From the NCBI GenBank assembly GCA_023387335.1, contig JAEWIF010000019.1:1-64000 (forward strand): a DNA stretch of 64,000 nt. The letters are read 5' to 3'. The notes beneath the pieces were generated by a model, which worked only from the letters and a program-made list of their open reading frames with translations, did no database searches and was not told the origin of the DNA. This document shows positions 9,115-17,095 of the stretch, one piece after another. The first letter of the stretch is position 1. Each line of letters starts with the position of its first letter. The stretch comes from Pseudomonadota bacterium (GTDB lineage Bacteria > Pseudomonadota > Gammaproteobacteria > Burkholderiales > Burkholderiaceae_C). A program made the translations under genes and the position numbers.

Positions 9115-9579
9115 ATGCAGGACATCGATCGTGATCAAGTTGTCGCTGTGCTTAACCGCCTGCTTGAGGCCGAGCTGGCAGGCGTCGTTCGCTACACGCA
9201 CTATTCGTTCCTGGTATTCGGCTTCGGCCGCATACCGATCGTGTCTTGGTTGCGCGAGCAGGCAGATGAATCCCTCCTGCACGCTCAGCAGGTCGGCGAG
9301 TGGATCACCACATTGGGGTCCTACCCATCGCTCGCAATTGGTCCCCTGCTCGACACGCACAAACACGATATCGCGGCCATTTTGCGTGAATCGCTCGAAA
9401 CGGAAAGTGCCGCGCTCGCGTTGTATCGCGAGCTCCTGGGGCACGTCGAAGGGCGGTCGGTAGCCCTCGAGGAGTTCGCCCGGCAAATGCTATACGCCGA
9501 AGAACTTCACGCGGCCGACGTCGACAAGATGTTGCGCAAACCAGGCGACGTCGCGGCATTCGCAAAAGGACCGGGCTGA
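9115..9579 (+). CDS. ferritin-like (bacterioferritin-type) protein
   Basis: A 154-residue four-helix protein. Candidate di-iron ligands follow the ferritin pattern: Glu18/Glu20 in helix A, the ESLLH motif (Glu52, His56) in helix B, a Glu near 95-97 in helix C, and EELH (Glu129/Glu130, His132) in helix D. It belongs to the bacterioferritin-like group common in Burkholderiales. No haem-ligand methionine is evident at the usual helix B position, so it may be haem-free. The likely role is iron storage or peroxide-dependent iron oxidation. AAGGAG at seven bases supports ATG 9115. Confidence 0.8.
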   Translation: MQDIDRDQVVAVLNRLLEAELAGVVRYTHYSFLVFGFGRIPIVSWLREQADESLLHAQQVGEWITTLGSYPSLAIGPLLDTHKHDIAAILRESLETESAALALYRELLGHVEGRSVALEEFARQMLYAEELHAADVDKMLRKPGDVAAFAKGPG

Positions 9580-9697
9580 CGTCGGAGCGTGCACGGCGCC
9601 GGAAACAGGACTCAGGCTTCCTCCGATGGACTGCTTCAAGGAAGCCGCCCGCGTGAACGGGTAGGCGACTCACCAGCAGATCGGGCAACAGCACGGA

Positions 9698-10384
9698 CTA
9701 GAGCAGCCCCCAGGCGTTCGCGCAGCTCACCGCCTGCGCGCGCGAGCGGACGTGAAGCTTCTGGTACATGTTCTTCACGTGCGAGTTGACGGTTGTGTGG
9801 CTGATGAGCAGCCGCTCACCGATCTCAGTGCTGGTGAGGCCGCTCGCGATCATGCGCAGGACTTCGTGTTCACGCGGCGAAAGTTTGATGGCCACGACCG
9901 CGTTGTCTTCGCACGGTGCCGGCGCACCCTGAGCCGCGGGTGGACGATGCTTGAGCAGCAGCCTGCGCGAAAGGCCGGGTGCGATTGCCGCGCCACCGTT
10001 GGCCACCTGGAGAACGGCCTGCACGAAGCTGATGAAGTGCGAGTTCTTCACCAGGAACCCGGCGGCCCCGAGATTGAAGGCCCGCAACGCCTGCTCCTCC
10101 GCCTCGTCCCTGGCCAGGGCCACCACCTCGGCGGCCGGGCGCACGCTTCGGGCCAGCGTGATCAGTTCAAAAGCCGCTTCATCTTCATCAGCGACGGAGA
10201 CCGCCACGAGCAGCACGTCGAACCGCGTGCCACGGATGAGGCGCCGCGCATCATGCAGCGATCCGGCCTGGCCGGCCACCATCGTCCGATCGTCACTCAT
10301 CAGTTCCTGCGCGATGACGCCGCGAAGGTGTGGGTCACTGTCGACGATGTGCACCCGCACGGGCGCACCCGGTTGACCCGTCAT
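9698..10384 (-). CDS. NarL/FixJ-type regulator with degenerate receiver domain
   Basis: A 228-residue protein with an N-terminal receiver-like domain (about 8-125) and a C-terminal LuxR-type helix-turn-helix (LSPREHEVLRMIASGLTSTEIG, then HTTVNSHVKNMYQKL). The acidic pair (VDSDP) and the conserved Lys (FLVKN) remain. The phospho-acceptor Asp, expected after VLL, is replaced (DVLLVAVSV), and the switch Thr/Ser is Ala. Control by phosphorylation is therefore unlikely. No kinase is adjacent. An in-frame ATG at 10495 with GAGGG nine bases upstream is an alternative start adding 37 residues. A perfect FNR-type box lies upstream. Confidence 0.8.
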   Translation of the reverse strand: MTGQPGAPVRVHIVDSDPHLRGVIAQELMSDDRTMVAGQAGSLHDARRLIRGTRFDVLLVAVSVADEDEAAFELITLARSVRPAAEVVALARDEAEEQALRAFNLGAAGFLVKNSHFISFVQAVLQVANGGAAIAPGLSRRLLLKHRPPAAQGAPAPCEDNAVVAIKLSPREHEVLRMIASGLTSTEIGERLLISHTTVNSHVKNMYQKLHVRSRAQAVSCANAWGLL

Positions 10385-10573
10385 GCTCTCGGGCCATATG
10401 CACGGGGGATTCTTGAAGATCGAAAAGCCGCCGGGTTGATTGCGCGCAAACGAGATCGGCTTCAGGCCGCCCCCTTGGCTCTCACTACTCAACATCTCTG
10501 ATTCCCTCGCTTCTGGGCAAGGAAGGTAAAGGGACGGTCCCAGACCTGTCTGTACGCATGCCAACGCTTATGC

Positions 10574-10587
10574 TTGATAACGATCAA
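10574..10587. promoter_or_regulatory. FNR/ANR-type binding site
   Basis: The sequence TTGATAACGATCAA matches the FNR/ANR consensus TTGAT-N4-ATCAA in all ten specified bases. It lies 190 bases before the assigned start of the degenerate response regulator, 79 before its alternative start, and about 275 before the small rightward gene at 10863. The geometry suits activation of the leftward regulator under low oxygen. Confidence 0.6.
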
Positions 10588-10862
10588 ACGTAGGGAAGAT
10601 GCACGCAGCCACCTCGGATAAGGGGTCCCGGCGATGGCATAAGCCCTCCGCTCGAACGGGTCCTTGTGGACGTTCCACCTAGCTCTAGCGAAGCAGCCGG
10701 ACGAACGCACCCCAGCAGAGGTTGATTGTCGATGTGTGCTGCCGTCATAGCCCTGCGAGCCAACCGCAGACGGTTGGTGCGCTCAGGCACACACAACAGG
10801 ACTCTCCTGTGCAACCATTTTCTGCCCCTGCACGGAGTTGCCGCTCCAATGAAAGGCCGGCC

Positions 10863-11087
10863 GTGAACCTCGCGGAGTTTCAGGACCTCCTGGAGAAATG
10901 GCTGGAACTTGACCGCCAGGCTATGGAGGCGGAGCGAAGAATCAAAGCTGTCGGGCAACTCGCCAGCAGCCCCGAAGCAGCGGCCTGGATCCAAGAAGCG
11001 TTCGACAGGCGTCGCGCTGCAGACGCCTGTCTTCTGCTGCTCCTACGTTCCCTCAAACAGGCGCCGAGCGATCCTGAAAAGGCTTGA
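10863..11087 (+). CDS. small hypothetical helical protein
   Basis: A GTG-initiated 74-residue frame that is rich in Leu, Glu, Ala and Arg. It is likely two amphipathic helices (EFQDLLEKWLELDRQAMEAE, then a second helix with RRRAADACLLLLLRSL). The open frame extends upstream to 10722 but that part has odd, Cys/Ser-rich composition. No family is recognised. Confidence 0.4.
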   Translation: MNLAEFQDLLEKWLELDRQAMEAERRIKAVGQLASSPEAAAWIQEAFDRRRAADACLLLLLRSLKQAPSDPEKA

Positions 11088-11220
11088 CGCGCGCCGCCCA
11101 CATCGAGTGGCTCGGCGAACGCCCACGCAATCGAAGAGCGCTTCTGCTGCGTTCGCCCCATCCGTTGGCCCGGGCATCTCGCGCGGACCGATGATGGCCG
11201 CAGCACCTCGGCCGTGCGTG

Positions 11221-13053
11221 TCACGGTCCCGCCGCCTGAAACCTGCGCCGCGCCGGTCCCTGGATCTCGGCGAGCCTGCAGGCGCCCACCAGGATCTCGC
11301 GGCTCAAAGCCTCGAACGTCGAGTCCCGGGAGCAATCCGTTGACACGGCCTGATCAACCCTGCGCCGTTCCAGGAAGCGCCGGGTGTCCTCGTCCTCGCG
11401 CGCAACGAGCACCTTGCCGTCAGGCGTTCGCGAGGGTCGCGCGCCCGGGGCCACTCTGAGATCAAGGTATGTCACCTCGCTCGCCTGTTCGCGGATCAAC
11501 ACCGGCGACGGCTCGATGCGTTCGCCGATTGCCGGCAGGAGCACCATGCGTGCCGACTTCGGCTCGCGCGGCACGGATCCCAGCAGTTCCAACAACGTGG
11601 CCGGCAACTGCGCCAGCGTGGCGATCTCGCCGCTGCGTGCCAGGGCCTGGTAGCGGGCAAAGAGGGCGGGCTGCTCCCGGCGCGCGGCATCGTTGAAGTA
11701 CATGAGGAAAGGAATGCGCAGCATCTCGTGCCGGAACCGCGCCGAATCGTGCCCCCGGTTCGAGAACACTTCATCGCCGTGGTCGGAGAAGTACACGAGC
11801 ACGACGGGACGCGCGGTGTCACGGACGCGCTCGATCATGCGGGCCACGCTGTGGTCGACGTAGCGGATCGCCGAGTCGTAGGCTTCCACGTTTGCGACCG
11901 CGTGACGCGCATCCTCCAGCACGGCTTCGGCGGGCAGCCTGGACAGCCGATCGTCGACCGGAGCATGGAAGCCCGGCGGCACGTTCTCCAGGTAAGGGCC
12001 GTGGCCCGCATACGAGTGAAGAAAGGTCACCCCAGGTCCGGCGCTCGCATCCCAGCCGCGGTCGAACTCCGCGGCGAAGAATTCGTCGTCCCAGCGCGGC
12101 GGCTCGCTGGTGCCCGCCTTACGTGCGGCCAGCATCTGTGCGATGCGGAAGCGCCGGTTCTCCACGTTGCTGAAGATCACCGTGGCGGCCTGCTCCCAGG
12201 CGCCGCGCTGGTACTGGTTGCTCAGCAGCCGCGTCTGGACGCCTGCCTGCCCCAAAGCATCCGGCAGCGGAATGCGCCGGCGTTTGGCGATCGGCATCAC
12301 GTCTTCGCTGCCGTCAACGCCCAGCGACAACGCTTCGAGCAGCGAGCGCGAGGTATGCGAATGGGTCGAGAACACGTGCCGGAACAACAGAAGCCGGTCG
12401 TCCTCTCCCGCCAATTTCGAAAGGCGTGGTGTCGTGTCGCGCGGGTAGCCGTAGACGCCCATGTTCATGACCGATGTCGACTCGCCCACGTACACCACCA
12501 GGTCGAGCCCGTGACGCGGCGCCGTCAAGGCCGGCGGGGGCTGGCTGAAGTTGCGCGCCGTCACGGCGGAGCCTTCGGAGTTCTCCACATAGACCGCCAC
12601 GCCGTCGGCGCTCGTCAGGTACAGCGACGCAACCATCAACGCCAGGGTAGCCGGTACCTGCACGCGGTCGATCGCGGTCCATAACCGGACGCGCCGACCC
12701 AGCACCAGCCGAAGTCCCACGAAGCTCGCCACCGCCACGCCGACATACAGCAGGAACTTGCGCCGGCTGAACTCGGGATGCAGTCCCTCGGCCAGCGTCG
12801 CCAGCCAGAAACGCGCCTCGTCGAAGCTGAACTCGCGCGCCTCGACGAACGAATCCGCGCTGAGGGACTGGAGGTACACCGACAGCGGCAGGTAGATGCT
12901 CAACCAGCCGATGCCGATCGCGAACACCGCGGCAGCGGACAACCAGCGGCGACGCGTAAGCAGGACCATCGCGAGCCAGGTCGCCCCGAACACGAAAAGG
13001 TACTCGGCCTGCGGCAGCGAGGCAAGCCTGCCGAGCGTTGTCTCCCACGTCAT
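11221..13053 (-). CDS. sulfatase-fold phosphoethanolamine transferase-like membrane enzyme
   Basis: A 610-residue protein with about four or five N-terminal membrane helices (to about residue 150) and a large periplasmic alkaline-phosphatase-superfamily domain. The metal-site features are VYVGES (Glu191), a likely nucleophile in THSHTSRS (Thr234), FSDHGDE (Asp424, His425) and NRGHD (His435). GYPRDTTP matches the loop seen in EptA/CptA enzymes, which move phosphoethanolamine from lipid to lipid A or other glycans. The acceptor cannot be read from the sequence. It stands alone; the conserved N-terminus supports ATG 13053. Confidence 0.8.
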   Translation of the reverse strand: MTWETTLGRLASLPQAEYLFVFGATWLAMVLLTRRRWLSAAAVFAIGIGWLSIYLPLSVYLQSLSADSFVEAREFSFDEARFWLATLAEGLHPEFSRRKFLLYVGVAVASFVGLRLVLGRRVRLWTAIDRVQVPATLALMVASLYLTSADGVAVYVENSEGSAVTARNFSQPPPALTAPRHGLDLVVYVGESTSVMNMGVYGYPRDTTPRLSKLAGEDDRLLLFRHVFSTHSHTSRSLLEALSLGVDGSEDVMPIAKRRRIPLPDALGQAGVQTRLLSNQYQRGAWEQAATVIFSNVENRRFRIAQMLAARKAGTSEPPRWDDEFFAAEFDRGWDASAGPGVTFLHSYAGHGPYLENVPPGFHAPVDDRLSRLPAEAVLEDARHAVANVEAYDSAIRYVDHSVARMIERVRDTARPVVLVYFSDHGDEVFSNRGHDSARFRHEMLRIPFLMYFNDAARREQPALFARYQALARSGEIATLAQLPATLLELLGSVPREPKSARMVLLPAIGERIEPSPVLIREQASEVTYLDLRVAPGARPSRTPDGKVLVAREDEDTRRFLERRRVDQAVSTDCSRDSTFEALSREILVGACRLAEIQGPARRRFQAAGP

Positions 13054-13470
13054 GCCTGATCTCTTTGGTCCTGGGCCGGCCAATCTACGACCATAGGGAG
13101 GGAGTGCGTTCCGCCACGGGCGCGAGCCGCCGAAAACAGCCCGAATGGACTAGGCATCCGACGGTTGCGGAACACAACCGCGACGGGCAAGACATACCTT
13201 TGCGCCAGGCGACGGCGTCCCCTGGCCGGGAGCGGCCGTCGGCCCAGAGCAAGCTGCGCACAGCGCCTGCGACATGCCACCTTCACACAACCGCGCGTGA
13301 CGCGCTTCGACGTGCATGCGGTCTGGCCCCTCTCAGAGTCGACCCAGCCTGAGACCCTCCGGCACCCGCAGCTGCATTGCAGGCTCTCCGTAGAATGTGG
13401 CCTGGGTGTCCGCCGCGTGGCGGGCAGGTACACGTGAAGGTCGGGCCGCCTCGCGGGAGCAAACTCGACC
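13054..13470. other. intergenic region, nothing recognised
   Basis: A divergent spacer between the phosphoethanolamine-transferase-like gene and the antiporter. Overlapping frames on both strands are Arg/Cys-rich and look like chance. TAGAAT at 13391 could be a -10 element for the antiporter, but no matching -35 is seen. Confidence 0.35.
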
Positions 13471-14745
13471 ATGCCGGGCAATCCCGACACCCTCGTTCAG
13501 TACGTCGCCGCCGGCCTTTTCGCGCTGGCACTGATCCATACCTTCACGGCCAAGCAGTTCGAGCGACTGTCGCATCGGTTCCCGCGTCACGCCGGCCTCT
13601 TCCATTTGCTGGGCGAGGTCGAAGTCGTCTTCGGCTTCTGGGCCGTCGTGCTGGTCATCGTGCTGGCACTGCTTCGCGGCGGCGACGTGGCGCTCGCCTA
13701 CGCCGAATCGCGCCAGTACACGGAGCCGCTGTTCGTCTTCGTCGTCATGGTGATCTCGGCGTCGCGCCCGATCGTTCACGCGGTTCTCGAGACCACGCAG
13801 ACCCTGGCCCGGCTGGCACCCGTGGCCACGCCAGTTGCGTCAGCGTGGCTGGGTCTTGCCGCCGTCCCGCTGTTCGGTTCATTCATCACCGAGCCGGCGG
13901 CGATGACGATCGCGGCCTTGATGCTGGCCCCGCAGATATTCCGCCCCGGCATTCCCGAGCGTCTCAAGTACTTCGCGCTTGGCGTCCTGTTCGTGAACGT
14001 CTCGATCGGCGGGACCTTGACCTCCTTCGCCGCCCCGCCGGTGCTGATGGTGGCGGCGAAATGGAACTGGGATTCGGCTTTCATGGCGGCCCACTTCGGC
14101 TGGAAGTCCGCGGTCGCCGTGATCTTGAATGCGTCGCTCGCCACCTACGCGCTCCGGCGGTACCTGGCGCGGCCGGAAGCCGGCGTGGCGGCCGAAGCGG
14201 AGGCTCGCGCAACGATCCCCCTCTCGGTGGTGGCCATCCACGCGATCTGCCTGGTGGCGGTGGTCCTGCTCGCGCACCATCCCGTCGCGTTCCTCGGCGT
14301 GTTCCTGTTCTTCATCGGCTACACGCAGGCGTACGACCGCCACCAGAGCCCGCTCATCATCCGGGAAGCGCTCCTGGTCGGATTCTTCCTGGCGGGGCTG
14401 GTCGTGCTGGGCGGCTTGCAGCAATGGTGGCTGCAGCCGCTGGTGTCGAGCATGGCGCCGACGGAGCTGTTCTTCGGCGCGACCGCATTGACGGCGATCA
14501 CCGACAACGCCGCGCTGACCTACCTCGGCTCGCTCATCGAGGGGATCTCCGACGAGGCCAAGTACAGCCTGGTGGCAGGCGCCGTCGCCGGCGGAGGCCT
14601 GACCGTGATCGCCAACGCGCCCAACCCGGCCGGCGTGGCTCTCCTCAAGCGTGGCTTCGAGGGAGAGTCGATCGGAGCGGCGGGCCTGGCCGCCGGAGCC
14701 CTCCTGCCCACGGCGATCGCGGCATCCGCCCTGATGCTCCTGTAG
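13471..14745 (+). CDS. putative Na+/H+ antiporter
   Basis: A 424-residue integral membrane protein with about eleven hydrophobic segments. It resembles the putative Na+/H+ antiporter family PF07399: GSFITEPAAMTIAALMLAP in the first half and the repeat-related ALTAITDNAALTYLGSL in the second. Paired broken helices with buried Asp/Glu are typical of ion exchange. GGGAG stands about ten bases before the ATG. The kinase gene begins 52 bases downstream, so transporter, two-component system and Kup form a likely cation-homeostasis transcription unit. Confidence 0.8.
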   Translation: MPGNPDTLVQYVAAGLFALALIHTFTAKQFERLSHRFPRHAGLFHLLGEVEVVFGFWAVVLVIVLALLRGGDVALAYAESRQYTEPLFVFVVMVISASRPIVHAVLETTQTLARLAPVATPVASAWLGLAAVPLFGSFITEPAAMTIAALMLAPQIFRPGIPERLKYFALGVLFVNVSIGGTLTSFAAPPVLMVAAKWNWDSAFMAAHFGWKSAVAVILNASLATYALRRYLARPEAGVAAEAEARATIPLSVVAIHAICLVAVVLLAHHPVAFLGVFLFFIGYTQAYDRHQSPLIIREALLVGFFLAGLVVLGGLQQWWLQPLVSSMAPTELFFGATALTAITDNAALTYLGSLIEGISDEAKYSLVAGAVAGGGLTVIANAPNPAGVALLKRGFEGESIGAAGLAAGALLPTAIAASALMLL

Positions 14746-14797
14746 GGCTTCGCCGCACCTCGCCCGGACCGGAGCCAGGCCCCGACCCGCTGCCGCC

Positions 14798-16342
14798 GTG
14801 CGCGATCGCGTCGATATTCCTGCCGCCGCTTACGATGCGGCGGTGGACCCGACAGGAGCACTCGACAGGCGACCCGTACTTTCCTGGCTGCTGGCGGTGG
14901 CGGCCTCCTGCGCAGGAACGCTGGCCGCCTACGGGCTGGAGGACAAGATGTCCCTGGCCGGCGTGACGATGATCTACACGGCCACGGTCGCCATCGCCTC
15001 GGCGGCCTTGCCGCGCGGGCCGGCGGCCCTCGCGGCCCTGCTGTCGGTCACGGCCTTGAACTGGAGCTTCGTCCCGCCCAGGGGTTCGCTGGCCGTCGCG
15101 GAAGGGGAGTACTGGTGGATCCTCTCCGCGCTCCTCGGCTTGTCGCTGGGCCTGGGCGCGCTGTTCGGCACATTGCGTGCCAGGCGCAGCGAGGCTGAGA
15201 GAGCACGGGTCCGGGTCCTGGAGCTGCATCGCCTCAGCGAGACGATGGCGCAGGCGGGCGGCGCCGAGGCGATGGCGAAGGCTGCCGCCAGGTTCATGCA
15301 GGAAACCACGGGACATCCTTGCGCCATCTATCTGCGGGAGCTCCAGGGAGCAGGTCTGCGGCGGTTCGCCTGCCCGGAAGGAGATCACTTCGACGATCGC
15401 GCCGCGGCGTGGGCCATCGACAACGGGCGGCCGGTCGGCGCCGGCTCGCTGAATTGGCCCGAGCTGGCTGTCTGGTGCGCACCGTTCGCCCGTTCGCAAG
15501 CCAGCGGTGCCGTGCAGGTCGGGACGGACGGGGGGCCAGGTCCCACGCCCAATGAGGCGGAGCATTGGGCGGCCTTGGCGCGCCAGGCAGGGCTCGCGAT
15601 CGATCGCGAGCGGGCGGCCGGTGCTGCGTTCCGTTCGGAGCAGAGCGCCAAGGAGGAGGCCGCGCGAAATACTCTTCTCGCTTCTCTTTCGCATGATCTG
15701 CGCACTCCGCTCGCGGGGATCGTGGGCATCGCCAGCCTGTTGCGCACACAGAGAGCCGACTTGAGCGAGGAGCAGAGCGCAGAATTGCTGACCAACCTCG
15801 AGCACGAGGCGAGGGATCTGACGCTGATGGCGGACAACATCCTGCAGGTCGCCCGCCTGTCGCAGCCGCGCCTCGAGCTCAGTACCCAATGGGAATCGAC
15901 GGAGGATGTCCTTGGAGCCGCCGTCGCACGCATGCGCCGGAGATGGCCGGATGCGTCGATCCAGCTCGATATTCCGGACGGGTTGCCTCTCGTCAAGGCC
16001 GAAGCCGGACTCCTGGCGCAGGCGATCGCGAATCTCGTGGACAACGCCGCCCGCCATGGCGGCGCACCGCCGGCCGTACAGGTGCGCGCGGAGCGCAGCC
16101 GCGGCGGCATCGTCGTGGCCGTCCGTGATCGGGGACTGGGTCTTCCGCCCGGGGACCCGGCCCAGCTTTTCGAACGCTGGCGCCGCGGCCAGGGCCGGGC
16201 GGACGGTTCGGGCCTGGGCCTCGCGATCGCGAAACTGGTGGCCGAGGCGCACGGAGGTTCCATCAGCGCCATCGCTCGAGACCCCGGTGCCGAGTTCCGC
16301 CTGGAACTGCCGGCTTCGGAGAGGCCGGGGGACGCCCCGTGA
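14798..16342 (+). CDS. KdpD-like sensor histidine kinase (DUF4118)
   Basis: A 514-residue kinase. Four membrane helices of the DUF4118 type occupy about residues 27-127, a GAF-like domain about 140-270, HisKA has SLSHDLRTPLAG (His299), and HATPase has NLVDNAARHG, DRGLGLPP and GSGLGLAIAKLV. This is the C-terminal two thirds of KdpD; the N-terminal KdpD and Usp domains that bind c-di-AMP or K+-related ligands in KdpD are absent. It overlaps the regulator gene by GTGA. The start is a GTG without a strong binding site, so a slightly later start is possible. Its likely partner and target are the next two genes. Confidence 0.85.
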   Translation: MRDRVDIPAAAYDAAVDPTGALDRRPVLSWLLAVAASCAGTLAAYGLEDKMSLAGVTMIYTATVAIASAALPRGPAALAALLSVTALNWSFVPPRGSLAVAEGEYWWILSALLGLSLGLGALFGTLRARRSEAERARVRVLELHRLSETMAQAGGAEAMAKAAARFMQETTGHPCAIYLRELQGAGLRRFACPEGDHFDDRAAAWAIDNGRPVGAGSLNWPELAVWCAPFARSQASGAVQVGTDGGPGPTPNEAEHWAALARQAGLAIDRERAAGAAFRSEQSAKEEAARNTLLASLSHDLRTPLAGIVGIASLLRTQRADLSEEQSAELLTNLEHEARDLTLMADNILQVARLSQPRLELSTQWESTEDVLGAAVARMRRRWPDASIQLDIPDGLPLVKAEAGLLAQAIANLVDNAARHGGAPPAVQVRAERSRGGIVVAVRDRGLGLPPGDPAQLFERWRRGQGRADGSGLGLAIAKLVAEAHGGSISAIARDPGAEFRLELPASERPGDAP

Positions 16343-17028
16343 ACCGCAAGCAGCCCATCCTGGTCGTCGAGGACGATGCGGGGATATCGCAATTCGTCTG
16401 CGCCAGCCTGAGCGCGGCAGGCTTCCTTCCCCGTGCTGCAGGATCCGTCGCCCAAGCCGAGGCCGAACTCGCGAAGGCGGGTGTCGACCTGCTGATCGTG
16501 GATCTGGGCTTGCCGGATGAGGACGGCGTTTCCTTCATCACCCGGTTGCGCCGCTCCAGCCAGGCGCCGGTGCTCGTGCTGTCGGCGCGCACCCAGGAGT
16601 GGCAGAAGATCGAGGCCCTCGACGCCGGGGCGGACGACTACCTGGCGAAGCCCTTCGGCGTGGGCGAACTGCTCGCGCGAGTGAGGGCCATGCTGCGGCG
16701 GTCCGGCACCTTGCCCCAGGCAGCGTCGATCTTCAGCGTGGGCGCCCTGTCGTTCGACCGAAGTGCGCGGGAACTGAGAGTCAGCGGGCACCTTGTCCGG
16801 CTGACACCCCGGGAGATGGACCTGTTCGAGGCGCTGGCCAGGTCGCCGGGCAAGGTGTTCACCCACCGGCAGCTCCTTGCAGGAATCTGGGGCGCGGAGC
16901 AGGTCGACCAGTTGCACTACCTGCGCATCTATGTGGGTCACCTGCGATCGAAGATCGAGCCGGTTCCATCAGAGCCCCGATACCTGCTCACGGAGCTCGG
17001 CGTGGGCTACCGCCTGGCCGACGAGTAG
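16339..17028 (+). CDS. OmpR/KdpE-type response regulator
   Basis: A 229-residue regulator with a full receiver domain (EDD at 11-13, phospho-acceptor Asp55, Lys104 in LAKPF) and a C-terminal winged helix (LTPREMDLFEALARSPGKVFTH to GVGYRLADE). The GTG start overlaps the kinase stop, so the pair is translationally coupled. It resembles KdpE, the activator of potassium uptake in response to low K+ or turgor. No kdpFABC is present; the adjacent target is kup, whose upstream region carries a KdpE-like sequence. Confidence 0.9.
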   Translation: MNRKQPILVVEDDAGISQFVCASLSAAGFLPRAAGSVAQAEAELAKAGVDLLIVDLGLPDEDGVSFITRLRRSSQAPVLVLSARTQEWQKIEALDAGADDYLAKPFGVGELLARVRAMLRRSGTLPQAASIFSVGALSFDRSARELRVSGHLVRLTPREMDLFEALARSPGKVFTHRQLLAGIWGAEQVDQLHYLRIYVGHLRSKIEPVPSEPRYLLTELGVGYRLADE

Positions 17029-17038
17029 CGCTGCCGCG

Positions 17039-17057
17039 TTTATGCGGTTTTTACGCG
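17039..17057 (+). promoter_or_regulatory. KdpE-like operator before kup
   Basis: TTTATGCGGTTTTTACGCG begins ten bases after the regulator stop and ends 38 bases before the kup start. As I recall it, the E. coli KdpE site at kdpFABC is TTTATACTTTTTTTACACC; 14 of 19 positions agree, including the TTTAT and TTTTTAC blocks. AT-rich blocks stand out in this GC-rich DNA. GATAAA at 17066-17071 could be the -10 box, which would place the operator over the -35 region. Confidence 0.5.
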
Positions 17058-17095
17058 CGCCGGGCGATAAATGCGCCCACCCGCGGACGAATCTC

